Origin: Thiomargarita sp.
GTDB lineage: Bacteria; Pseudomonadota; Gammaproteobacteria; Beggiatoales; Beggiatoaceae
Reading direction: 5' to 3'
NCBI GenBank assembly: GCA_020721025.1
Contig: DYNO01000092.1
Coordinates: forward strand, 1 to 12,361
Length of the DNA: 12,361 nt
Shown: piece by piece, positions 1 to 6,592 of the stretch
How the letters are laid out: each line of letters begins with the position of its first letter
Position numbering within the stretch: position 1 is the first letter of the stretch
Translations under genes and position numbers: made by a program
Notes under the pieces: generated by a model
What the model was told of the DNA's origin: nothing
The model's input: only the letters and a program-made list of their open reading frames with translations
Database searches by the model: none

Positions 1-140
1 CTACAAATGATTTAAGATCACTATAGGTGCAAAATTCAGCAAGTTCATCAATGGAAAAGGCTTATTTTCTTTGCGTATCGAAGTGATTTGAACGACGAGT
101 TTGCTTGCGCGAGTCGTAACTACCTATCACCCCCATGCCA

Positions 141-212
141 ACTTGTTCAGTTTCAAAATCATATATAACCGGTTCGACATTTTTAAAACCGAACAAGTCT
201 ATAGAACTGGTT
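141..212. repeat. Two interleaved imperfect inverted repeats
   Basis: The arm at 141-153 (ACTTGTTCAGTTT) is the reverse complement of 186-198 with one mismatch. The arm at 168-176 (AACCGGTTC) is the reverse complement of 204-212 with one mismatch. The order is arm 1, arm 2, arm 1', arm 2', so as RNA both helices could form together only as a pseudoknot. One of the two mismatches becomes a G-U pair on each strand. The role is unknown. Confidence 0.5.
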
Positions 213-248
213 TGAAATCTTTTAAAGATGTCTTTTTGGTAGAGATTC

Positions 249-263
249 AAACCTGTCAGGTTT
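249..263. repeat. Short perfect palindrome AAACCTG-T-CAGGTTT
   Basis: The arms are 7 nt and perfectly complementary around a single central T. The spacing suits a dimeric DNA-binding protein site or a dispersed short palindromic repeat better than an RNA hairpin, because a 1-nt loop cannot close. No second copy is seen in this window. Confidence 0.45.
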
Positions 264-381
264 CAGAAACTAGGTTTAAAATCACCAATTTTCCTGACCG
301 GTGTAGCACCACCCTCTTTTTTGCGTCGCCGTAGCTATCATTTCAAATAGTTGTAAAGAATAATCTGTTTTCATTCACTAT

Positions 382-1578
382 TTAAGAACGTTCAGAATCA
401 TCTTTTATTTTTTCGTCAGATTGCCGTGCGGTGCGTATCCAAGAGGCATTTTTACGAGCGGTTTTAAATAATCGTGGTAATAACATCAACTTCCATAAAA
501 TATAAAAAGGCGCGATCAACAATACCTGCAAATCCCTCAACGTTCCCCCACCAATCCACAATGCAATAAGCACATGAATGATGACAATCAACAATCCAAA
601 CAGCGCGTAAAGCTGCGTCGGCAAAAATGGCAACGGTAACAACAGGATGAGCAGAAATACATGGAGTGCCAAGGGCAATAAACACAATTCCAATAACGGC
701 TCCAGTAAGCGAAATTTTCCTTGCAATACATGGAATAACAAGGAAGGAATGTGTTCACGCATCATCCGAAATCTGCCCCCTTCCCAGCGAGTCCGTTGTG
801 TCGCAACACCCTTGCCACTGACAGGCATATCTGCCTTAACTGTTGTATTATCAACAAATTGCACTTTGATATTCGCGCGCACCAATGCCAGATGATATTC
901 CAAATCTTCAACCACAGAATTTGCCGTGTAAGGCACGGTTTGCAATGTATTTTTCGTCAAACCAAACCCATTGCCCGAAATTCCCACAGATAATTTCCAA
1001 CCCTCCCGTCCCCGCGGACGCAACACGTTAAATGCCAACAATGCCACGTTAAGTAATTGAGTTCGCAACGAATCTTGAGCATTCAGCACCGTATAACGAC
1101 ATTGCAATGCCTCTGCCCCTTGGCAAAATTTCGCTTCAGATGCCTGCAAAAAATTGCGTTCCACCACCGTATCCGCATCAATAATCAAAACCGCTTCAAT
1201 GCCTTGCGCCAACAGTTGCGAAAATGCCTCATCCAGCGCATAACCCTTGCCGCGTTGCTGTTCATTGTGACGAATCAACACCTGCGCGCTCGCCTGCTGT
1301 GCCACTTCCGCAGTATTATCGGTGCAATTATCGGCAATAACCACAATAGATACTGCTGCGCTCGGACGATCACACGACTGTAAACTTTTAATTGTTCTCG
1401 TAATATTGGCTTCTTCATTATGGGCGGGAATCACGACCGCGAGGCTTTTTGGCGCGGCACGGATTTTTTCTAATTTTCGCATGGGAAATAATCCGCCCAA
1501 GGTGATAAAGATTAATTCCAGTGTGCCAAATACCGTGAGTAATGCAATGCAGATTGCCAATAAATTTATCCAAAACAT
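382..1578 (-). CDS. Membrane-anchored family 2 glycosyltransferase (polysaccharide synthase type)
   Basis: A 398-residue processive-type GT2 enzyme that should transfer sugar from a nucleotide-sugar donor at the cytoplasmic face of the inner membrane. It has an N-terminal membrane helix (about residues 3-31) and a GT-A fold starting at VVIPAHNEE (48-56). Also visible are ADNCTDNT (82-89), the metal-binding DAD (134-136), an ED pair likely to hold the catalytic base (224-225), and QRTRW (261-265), the QxxRW acceptor motif. The C-terminal part (about 291-370) is hydrophobic with two or three further helices, as in the hyaluronan/cellulose/PgaC-like group. The start is ATG with AAGAG (1585-1589) 6 nt upstream. 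It is divergent from the exoprotein gene and no polymer export partners are nearby. The substrate cannot be read from the sequence. Confidence 0.9.
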   Translation of the reverse strand: MFWINLLAICIALLTVFGTLELIFITLGGLFPMRKLEKIRAAPKSLAVVIPAHNEEANITRTIKSLQSCDRPSAAVSIVVIADNCTDNTAEVAQQASAQVLIRHNEQQRGKGYALDEAFSQLLAQGIEAVLIIDADTVVERNFLQASEAKFCQGAEALQCRYTVLNAQDSLRTQLLNVALLAFNVLRPRGREGWKLSVGISGNGFGLTKNTLQTVPYTANSVVEDLEYHLALVRANIKVQFVDNTTVKADMPVSGKGVATQRTRWEGGRFRMMREHIPSLLFHVLQGKFRLLEPLLELCLLPLALHVFLLILLLPLPFLPTQLYALFGLLIVIIHVLIALWIGGGTLRDLQVLLIAPFYILWKLMLLPRLFKTARKNASWIRTARQSDEKIKDDSERS

Positions 1579-1662
1579 AGCGAACTCTTTTATTTAATTG
1601 AATTTTATATCGAATCACTTCAAGCTATTTTACCACGAAATCGCAGTTAGATAGGCAAATTT

Positions 1663-1671
1663 TGTTATAAT
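1663..1671 (+). promoter_or_regulatory. Candidate extended -10 promoter for the exoprotein gene
   Basis: TGTTATAAT combines a consensus TATAAT hexamer (1666-1671) with the TGn extension. It lies about 100 bp upstream of the exoprotein ATG. No good -35 hexamer is present at 16-18 bp spacing, which an extended -10 can tolerate. Confidence 0.5.
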
Positions 1672-1690
1672 TAATCCCATATCTTTCATC

Positions 1691-1738
1691 GACGGCAGAA
1701 TTGATTGCAATGCAGAATTCCGTCCTCCGTCCCCTGTC
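1691..1738 (+). repeat. Repeat-rich leader segment upstream of the exoprotein
   Basis: GACGG (1691-1695) and CCGTC (1720-1724) form short inverted arms. They enclose two direct copies of GCAGAATT (1695-1702 and 1712-1719). A pyrimidine-rich run follows and contains GTCCCCTGTC (1729-1738). That 10-mer and the adjacent CGTCCTCCG (1721-1729) both recur, reverse-complemented, between 11890 and 11992. The segment would be in the untranslated leader of the exoprotein mRNA. Confidence 0.5.
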
Positions 1739-1774
1739 TTCCGTTTTCTGCTCTACCGAGACGCACATTACGCC

Positions 1775-4402
1775 ATGATACAGTCACGACAATTCATTTA
1801 CTTATTGATAATGCTCAGTTTATCGGCACAAGCTGAAATTATCACGGATGGAACATTGGGTAAAGTTACCTCGCTCACCGCGCCAAATTATCTGATCACG
1901 CCGGAGCTCGGTCAGCAAATGGGAAATAATTTATTTCATAGTTTTCAAACATTTAATCTCAGTGAACATGAAAGCGCGACTTTTAGCGGGGCGACCACAA
2001 TCACGCGGGTGATCAGTCGAGTGACTGGTGGGCAACCTTCTGTAATTGATGGAAAAATAACGACACGCCTTCCCAATGCCGACATTTATTTCGTCAATCC
2101 AAGCGGGGTACTTTTTGGGCAACACGCCTCCCTCAGTGTGCCACAAGGTTTTTATTTGACCACAGCGGACGTGGTGCGTTTGGGGACGGGACAGTTGAAT
2201 GCACGTCAACCGGGTGAGAGTATTTTGACCACCGCAGCACCCACCGCGTTTGGATTTTTGAGCGATTCACCGAGTCCAATCACGATACAAAGCAAGCTGT
2301 TAGCCACGCAAACCGGAAAAAGTTTGAATCTCATCGGTGGCGATATTCGCTTGGAAAATGCAACATTATTTTCTTCCAATGGACAAATCAACCTTATTTC
2401 TATTGCACAGGCGGGGGAAATTCAAGTCAATTCTACGAACTTTTCGCCTCAAAATATCACAAAATTGGGTACGATAACCCTTTCCCATGCAGAAGATATT
2501 CCCCATCTTTCCCTCACAGATAAAATACAATTAGCCAATCTTGATGTCAGTGGTCAACAAGGCGGCAAGGTTTTTATTCACAGCGGCGATTTGGTGGTGA
2601 CAGGTGGACAAATTTTTGCTGACAGTTACGGCGGTAATGGACAAGGAATTGAAATCATTGCTGAAAATACCACGACGCTGCAACGAGGACGGATCACCGC
2701 GGAAAACTTCGGCGCGGGTTTGGGCGGTAAATTGAGCTTGCACACGCCAAAATTTACGATGGATAACAGCACCTTACTCACTTCCACTCGGTCGGCGGGC
2801 AATGCCGGAAAATTAACAGTGGCAACGCAACAATTGACGATGCAACAAAGTCTCATTAGTTCATATACTTATGGCGAAGGTTCGAGCGGTCAACTGCAAC
2901 TTGATGCAACAGAACAGCTTACGTTACAACAGAGCGCGCTCAGTACCAATGCTCAAACAGGAAGTCGTGGGGACGCTGCGGGAATTGGGATTAATACGCC
3001 GAAATTAATGTTGCAACAATCAGTTATCAGTAGTCTGGCGCGCGGTGTGGGTGGCAGTGGTGATATCCATATTGTGGCGGGAGATATCCAACTCACTGAT
3101 TCAAGTGGAATAAGTAACACTGCACAAGCCATGTCTATTAAACCGGCTGGCATGTTGACGCTGGAAACCGCGCGCCTCCGTTTGCAACGTAATGGTACAA
3201 TTGACAGTACCCATCGTGGTTATTCTCATGGCGGTGAAATCAAGATTTCTGCGACCGAGATCGTGCAACTGACTGAAAAAAATCAAGATAATCAACCCAG
3301 TGCGATCACCAGTAATGCGTATAACACCGCGGATGGAGGAAAAATTACCATTCACACTCCCACGTTATTATTGCGAGATGGTGCAGTGATTCAAACCGCT
3401 ACATTGGCAGATTCGACCGGCAATGCAGGAAATATTACGTTAGAAACCAATAGGTTGACACTAGAAACTCAAGCGGGCATTATTGCGAATACCGGCGGGG
3501 CAGGTGTGGGCGGTTCGATTGACATCACGACGCAACAATTAAACCTCAATCAATCAGGTATTACCAGCAATGCGTTTAGTTCGGGAGCCAGTGGATCGTT
3601 GAAAATTCAAACCAATTCAATGAATTTAAGCAATCGCAGTGAAATCCAAAGTATCGCGGTGGCGGACGGAAATGCGGGAAATATTGCCATCACCGCGACC
3701 GATGTACACTTAGAAAATCAGAGTAAAATCACCGCGGGTACGCGTGGCACAGGAAGCGGTGGCGAAATTCATTTGACCAGTCAAGCCATTGAAATAAATG
3801 ATAATAGTCAAATCACGTCGCAAAGTTTGGAAAACACTGGACGGGCGGGCGAAATCAAATTGGATGTTCACAGTTTATTGTTAAATAACAGTAAGTTGAC
3901 TACAGAAGCCAATTATGCCGGCGGCGGTGAAATCGAAATTTTAGCCACAGGGCAATTGCAAGTCGGTGATGGCAGTCAGATTACCGCGGAAGCGCAAGGG
4001 ACACAACCACAAGATACTGGCGGTAATATCACAATTCACACCCCAACATTTTTTATTGTGGGAAAGAGTCAGTTGCGTGCTAATGCGTATGTTGGAAATG
4101 GGGGAAATATTCGGATTATGACGCAACGCTTTATTCCTTCAGCGGAAAGTGTGATCGATGCTTCGTCACAATTTGGAATCGCGGGCAAGGTGTTCATTGA
4201 TTCGACCGATGCCGAAATAGTGCGGGAACTGATTGTATTATCAGAAAATTATTTAGATGTCGCCGAATTGATTCAACAAAGTTGTCGCCAACGTGAATCC
4301 CAGCGCAGTCGGTTACGGATGGTACCATGCCGAATTTTCCCTGCTCCTCCTAGTGATTTGCAACCTTTGCCGTTATTATTGGATATTGATCAGGTGAAAT
4401 AG
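1775..4402 (+). CDS. Secreted filamentous-haemagglutinin-type (TPS domain) beta-helix exoprotein
   Basis: An 875-residue exported protein predicted to cross the outer membrane by two-partner secretion. The signal peptide ends near ...LSAQA (residue 20). A TPS/haemagglutination-activity domain follows, with NLFHSFQTFNL (52-62) and FVNPSGVLFG (106-115), the hallmark of the family. From about residue 190 to 830 there are roughly seventeen imperfect repeats built around glycine turns (GNAGNI, GGEI, GVGGSI) followed by short alternating hydrophobic strands, as expected of a right-handed beta-helix. The C-terminus (about 826-875: LSENYLDVAELIQQSC..., then a proline-rich stretch) resembles the conserved tail of cyanobacterial and Beggiatoa members. 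The partner TpsB/FhaC-like outer-membrane transporter is not in the window. The ATG has no clear Shine-Dalgarno, but the signal peptide supports it. Likely a surface adhesin or matrix protein; the ligand is unknown. Confidence 0.9.
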   Translation: MIQSRQFIYLLIMLSLSAQAEIITDGTLGKVTSLTAPNYLITPELGQQMGNNLFHSFQTFNLSEHESATFSGATTITRVISRVTGGQPSVIDGKITTRLPNADIYFVNPSGVLFGQHASLSVPQGFYLTTADVVRLGTGQLNARQPGESILTTAAPTAFGFLSDSPSPITIQSKLLATQTGKSLNLIGGDIRLENATLFSSNGQINLISIAQAGEIQVNSTNFSPQNITKLGTITLSHAEDIPHLSLTDKIQLANLDVSGQQGGKVFIHSGDLVVTGGQIFADSYGGNGQGIEIIAENTTTLQRGRITAENFGAGLGGKLSLHTPKFTMDNSTLLTSTRSAGNAGKLTVATQQLTMQQSLISSYTYGEGSSGQLQLDATEQLTLQQSALSTNAQTGSRGDAAGIGINTPKLMLQQSVISSLARGVGGSGDIHIVAGDIQLTDSSGISNTAQAMSIKPAGMLTLETARLRLQRNGTIDSTHRGYSHGGEIKISATEIVQLTEKNQDNQPSAITSNAYNTADGGKITIHTPTLLLRDGAVIQTATLADSTGNAGNITLETNRLTLETQAGIIANTGGAGVGGSIDITTQQLNLNQSGITSNAFSSGASGSLKIQTNSMNLSNRSEIQSIAVADGNAGNIAITATDVHLENQSKITAGTRGTGSGGEIHLTSQAIEINDNSQITSQSLENTGRAGEIKLDVHSLLLNNSKLTTEANYAGGGEIEILATGQLQVGDGSQITAEAQGTQPQDTGGNITIHTPTFFIVGKSQLRANAYVGNGGNIRIMTQRFIPSAESVIDASSQFGIAGKVFIDSTDAEIVRELIVLSENYLDVAELIQQSCRQRESQRSRLRMVPCRIFPAPPSDLQPLPLLLDIDQVK

Positions 4403-4418
4403 TAATTAATTACTTTTT
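4401..4418 (+). terminator. Weak terminator-like palindrome at the exoprotein stop codon
   Basis: AGTAATTAATTACT (4401-4414) is a perfect palindrome overlapping the TAG stop and is followed directly by four T residues. The stem is entirely A/T except for one G-C pair, so terminator strength would be low. Confidence 0.3.
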
Positions 4419-4881
4419 AAATCAATAGGTTATGGTCAAAAAATTATATTCTGTGGCTTACATGCTTTGCGCTTATCGTTTTGAGGTAGAATAATACTCT
4501 GACGTGCAGATCGGGTTTCTAAAAAATTGCGAAAAACCGAATTGCCGGTCATCAACCGTTCCGACCGTTTAAAATTTAATTTTGATTTCAATCGGTTGAC
4601 AAATTTACTGCCTTTGTCAACTTCATTGAATGAACAGATGACAATAAAAAAACGATCTGAATCACTGATTCAATGTGGGTAGTGTGGAGCTTATGAGAAT
4701 TTTTAAGATTTAACTGATTGATTTTTATGATCACTGACAGATTATTTTAAAAAATTGGTGAGTATTCGACATGTCAGAATTCATGAGATTTAATCAGTTG
4801 ATTTCAGTATTCATTGATCCTTAGCGACTGCTTGCTACCTGAAATTTCATTGTTTTCTCAACTCACTCGGTGGAAATTGAT
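4403..4881. other. Gene-free 479-bp region with scattered inverted repeats
   Basis: No coding frame of credible composition is seen on either strand, and no RNA gene is recognised. The sequence is AT-rich and contains a perfect 9-bp inverted repeat (4595-4621) and TGAATC-ACT-GATTCA shortly after it. A looser pair, AACTGATT and AATCAGTT, lies nearer to the small downstream gene. The promoter of that gene presumably lies here, but no convincing -35/-10 pair could be chosen. Confidence 0.5.
4595..4621. repeat. Perfect 9-bp inverted repeat with 9-nt spacer
   Basis: GTTGACAAA (4595-4603) and TTTGTCAAC (4613-4621) are exact reverse complements separated by TTTACTGCC. No T-run follows on either side, so it is not a typical terminator. 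A two-half-site operator or an RNA hairpin is possible. TTGACA inside the left arm also matches a -35 hexamer, but no good -10 follows at the right distance. Confidence 0.5.
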
Positions 4882-5307
4882 ATGAAACATCCTGTTAGAA
4901 AAATGTTGATCTCTATGGTTTTATTGTTGTCAAGCATCATGTTGTTGTTTCCTTGGGAACTTCAAGCCGCAGAATGCAGTGAAGCTGTTGCTGTCGTGAA
5001 ATCCTATTATCAAAATCTGAAAAACCGTCGGGTGAGTGCAGCATTGACGAAATGGGAAACGACAACCAAACAACTGAGAAATAAACTGTCTGCCACACGG
5101 ATTAAGAAGTTAAATCGAGCAAAATTAGTGAGTTGTGATGAAGAATCGGGCGAGGCACAGGTATCTGTCGATGTCACAGCAACGACTGGTTGCGGGCGGG
5201 GGCAATGGCGAGGCACATTCCACTTGAATGTCAATGAAGATGATGAATGGAAAATTACCAGTCGCCGCCTGAAGCGTTATCAACGGGCATCGTGTGGTTG
5301 TTCATGA
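4882..5307 (+). CDS. Small exported NTF2-like fold protein
   Basis: A 141-residue protein of unknown function. It has a basic start (MKHPVRKM), a hydrophobic core (about 9-23) and a plausible signal peptidase site near ...LQAA (27-30), so it should be periplasmic. The mature part begins with a helix (AVAVVKSYYQNLKNRR, 35-50). It ends with alternating strands containing VSVDVTA, GTFHLNV and DEWKITSRRL (about 94-130). This is the usual pattern of NTF2/SnoaL-like domains, although no catalytic residues can be named. Five cysteines (32, 85, 104, 138, 140) could form disulfides. The ATG at 4882 is preferred over a GTG at 4870 because GGAAA lies 5 nt upstream and the signal peptide starts there. 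There is no obvious operon partner; a MITE-like element starts 24 bp after its stop. Confidence 0.65.
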   Translation: MKHPVRKMLISMVLLLSSIMLLFPWELQAAECSEAVAVVKSYYQNLKNRRVSAALTKWETTTKQLRNKLSATRIKKLNRAKLVSCDEESGEAQVSVDVTATTGCGRGQWRGTFHLNVNEDDEWKITSRRLKRYQRASCGCS

Positions 5308-5331
5308 AGTAGTGAGGATTTCTAAATCTAA

Positions 5332-5447
5332 TAGGAGTTACGCGGTTAAAACATTATTCAATTGATTTTACTCAGATATTGAAAAGTAGATCAAAATATT
5401 AACTTTTTAAATCAATTGAAAATTAGGTTTGAACTGCGTAACTCCTA
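5332..5447. mobile_element. 116-bp MITE-like palindromic element, copy 1
   Basis: A noncoding element bounded by TA on both sides, with near-perfect terminal inverted repeats starting GGAGTTACGC. The outer 18 nt of the arms match at 16 positions. An internal inverted pair (TTCAATTGATTT 5357-5368, AAATCAATTGAA 5409-5420) is perfect, so the whole unit could fold into a long hairpin. It has exactly the same length as the element at 12142-12257, with about 99 of 116 bases identical by hand count. The TA boundaries suggest a target-site TA as used by IS630/Tc1-mariner or some IS5-group transposases. No transposase is present here. It sits between the NTF2-like gene and rpsT. Confidence 0.85.
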
Positions 5448-5457
5448 AATTTATTAC

Positions 5458-5486
5458 TTGACAAATTAAACGATTCATAACAAAAT
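5458..5486 (+). promoter_or_regulatory. rpsT promoter, -35 TTGACA and -10 CAAAAT
   Basis: A consensus TTGACA (5458-5463) is followed after 17 bp by CAAAAT (5481-5486), which matches four of six positions of TATAAT. It lies about 40 bp upstream of the rpsT start codon, and its -35 box begins 10 bp after the end of the MITE-like element. Confidence 0.55.
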
Positions 5487-5513
5487 AACCAATTTTACTT
5501 TTTAGACAGATAC

Positions 5514-5519
5514 AAGGAG
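5514..5519 (+). promoter_or_regulatory. Shine-Dalgarno AAGGAG for rpsT
   Basis: AAGGAG lies 8 nt before the TTG at 5528. This strong site fixes the otherwise unusual UUG start codon. Confidence 0.8.
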
Positions 5520-5527
5520 TTTTACCT

Positions 5528-5791
5528 TTGGCAAATACCAATCAAGCTGAAAAAAGAGCCCGTCAAGCCGAAAAACATCGTCAACACAATGCGAGTTTAC
5601 GTTCCGCATTTCGTACCTCGTTGAAAAAAGTCTTGAAAGCTATTCTCAGTGGCAATAAACCAGATGCACAACAGGCTTATCAAGGAGCTGTGCCAGTTAT
5701 CGACGGCATGGTGACTAAAGGTCTGATTCATAAAAATAAAGCGGCACGTCACAAGAGTCGTCTCAATTCACGCATTCGTACCATGCAATAA
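5528..5791 (+). CDS. rpsT: 30S ribosomal protein S20
   Basis: An 87-residue protein that binds the 5' domain and helix 44 region of 16S rRNA in the small ribosomal subunit. The sequence has the S20 pattern throughout: MANTNQAEKRARQAEKHR, then NASLRSAFRTSLKKVLKAI, and a basic C-terminus with HKNKAARHKSRLNSRI. The length equals the usual bacterial S20. Translation starts at TTG, set by a strong AAGGAG 8 nt upstream. Escherichia coli rpsT also starts with UUG, and there the weak start takes part in S20 feedback control, so similar regulation is plausible but not shown. The gene has its own promoter and appears monocistronic. Confidence 0.98.
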   Translation: MANTNQAEKRARQAEKHRQHNASLRSAFRTSLKKVLKAILSGNKPDAQQAYQGAVPVIDGMVTKGLIHKNKAARHKSRLNSRIRTMQ

Positions 5792-5820
5792 TCGTTTTTC
5801 GCACCGTCCACGATTTTTTT
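5790..5820 (+). terminator. Probable Rho-independent terminator of rpsT
   Basis: AATCGT (5790-5795) pairs with ACGATT (5810-5815) across a 14-nt loop, followed by five more T residues. It starts within the rpsT stop codon. The stem is short, so strength is uncertain. Confidence 0.5.
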
Positions 5821-5857
5821 ACACTTTCTCATTGTTCTTACGCAAAAAAGTGTGTCG

Positions 5858-5879
5858 TGGCGGTCAATTTTTCCCGCCA
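5858..5879. repeat. 6-bp GC-rich hairpin between convergent genes
   Basis: TGGCGG (5858-5863) and CCGCCA (5874-5879) flank a 10-nt T-rich loop. On the minus strand a T-run follows 7 nt after the stem, so it might act as a distal terminator for the leftward DUF2919 gene. It is about 140 bp from that stop codon. Confidence 0.3.
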
Positions 5880-5991
5880 TCCCATCTCAAAAAATTCTGT
5901 CAACACAGTCAACGTGCCTCGCATTTTATTCATCAATCTGTCAGACAGTTTCTCATCATAAGCAACAAGTTAAAAATATTTTCTTGTTTAT

Positions 5992-6013
5992 CAACTGATT
6001 ATCTAAACAGTTG
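5992..6013 (-). repeat. CAACTG/CAGTTG inverted repeat just after the DUF2919 gene
   Basis: Perfect 6-bp arms with a 10-nt spacer, 9 nt downstream of the leftward stop codon at 6023. No T-run follows directly, so it is at best a 3'-end stabilising hairpin. Confidence 0.3.
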
Positions 6014-6022
6014 GACAATAAT

Positions 6023-6535
6023 TCACGACCCTTTTTTGTATTCAGGAAATTGTGTAAACACATCTATCACATAGGTCGATTTCCACAAATAGAAAAAACA
6101 CATGCTATCCAGATACAATAACAAAATGTACATCTCATTTAAATGCCGGATGCCAAGCAATAAATAGAGCAACATCAATGCGATATCGCTAAGAGCACTG
6201 AACAATAACAACGGTCTGCCCTGTGTCCATGCCCAACGTAATAAGGGGGATTTAGTTTGCGGAACACGCCGAAACATCGCCAAGGTAACGAGAACTGCGG
6301 GTAATGAAGAAATAAGAAATACCAAATTCGCAGGGTGTTCTACAAATTTGTTGACAAAGGGCATTGCCAAAGTAACTGATTCGGATAAACCGGGTACTTT
6401 GGAAAACACCGGCAGTAAGAACATGATATAGAAATACTTTAACAGATAAGCTGCAACTAAGGCAAGGTTGAACGAAATTTTGAGTACATCGTGAGTATTA
6501 TAGTCTTCAATGGAATATTTAACAGGTTTTGCCAT
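6023..6535 (-). CDS. DUF2919 (YfeZ-like) inner-membrane protein
   Basis: A 170-residue predicted inner-membrane protein of unknown function. The cytoplasmic-looking N-terminus has YSIEDYNTHDVLKISF (7-22), the conserved opening of DUF2919. Four hydrophobic segments follow, at about 22-42, 70-88, 108-128 and 134-152. The loop RVPQTKSPLLRWAWTQGRPLLL (90-111) is positively charged. The ATG at 6535 is preferred because the conserved region begins directly after it. A TTG at 6583 would add 16 hydrophobic residues with no better ribosome-binding site. It follows a decayed ABC transporter gene on the same strand by 57 bp, so it may be the last reading frame of that cluster. The family assignment rests on the overall pattern and is not certain. 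Confidence 0.7.
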   Translation of the reverse strand: MAKPVKYSIEDYNTHDVLKISFNLALVAAYLLKYFYIMFLLPVFSKVPGLSESVTLAMPFVNKFVEHPANLVFLISSLPAVLVTLAMFRRVPQTKSPLLRWAWTQGRPLLLFSALSDIALMLLYLLLGIRHLNEMYILLLYLDSMCFFYLWKSTYVIDVFTQFPEYKKGS

Positions 6536-6592
6536 GACAGTTGAATTTAAGTAAAAGAGTAAAGTAATCAATCTAATCAGCAACTGAACTTT

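Larger units (their letters stand above)
1..381. other. Left-edge region without a convincing intact gene; nested inverted repeats
   Basis: No intact gene is supported here. On the minus strand a frame with no good start (after a TGA upstream of 250) runs to a TAA at 62-64. The same frame then stays open to the window edge, with residues reading FSIDELAEFCTYSDLKSFV, which look protein-like. This could be a gene broken by a nonsense mutation downstream of the glycosyltransferase, or chance. The segment also holds a perfect palindrome with 7-nt arms and a 1-nt centre (249-263, AAACCTG/CAGGTTT). Two interleaved imperfect inverted repeats pair 141-153 with 186-198 and 168-176 with 204-212. A small GGTG-TAG-CACC hairpin lies at 300-310. 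No tRNA or clear promoter is visible. Confidence 0.4.

Noticed and set aside
4412..4426. 15-nt match (ACTTTTTAAATCAAT) to MITE copy 1 at 5402-5416
   Set aside because: The match is all low-complexity AT sequence, with no GGAGTTACGC terminus nearby. It is probably chance rather than a third copy.
4798..4826. TTGATT as a -35 box for the small exported protein
   Set aside because: The hexamer at the proper spacing is TTAGCG, which is not a credible -10 box.
5832..6074. 80-codon plus-strand frame after rpsT
   Set aside because: It has no usual start or ribosome-binding site and an irregular composition. It overlaps hairpins and the convergent gene end.
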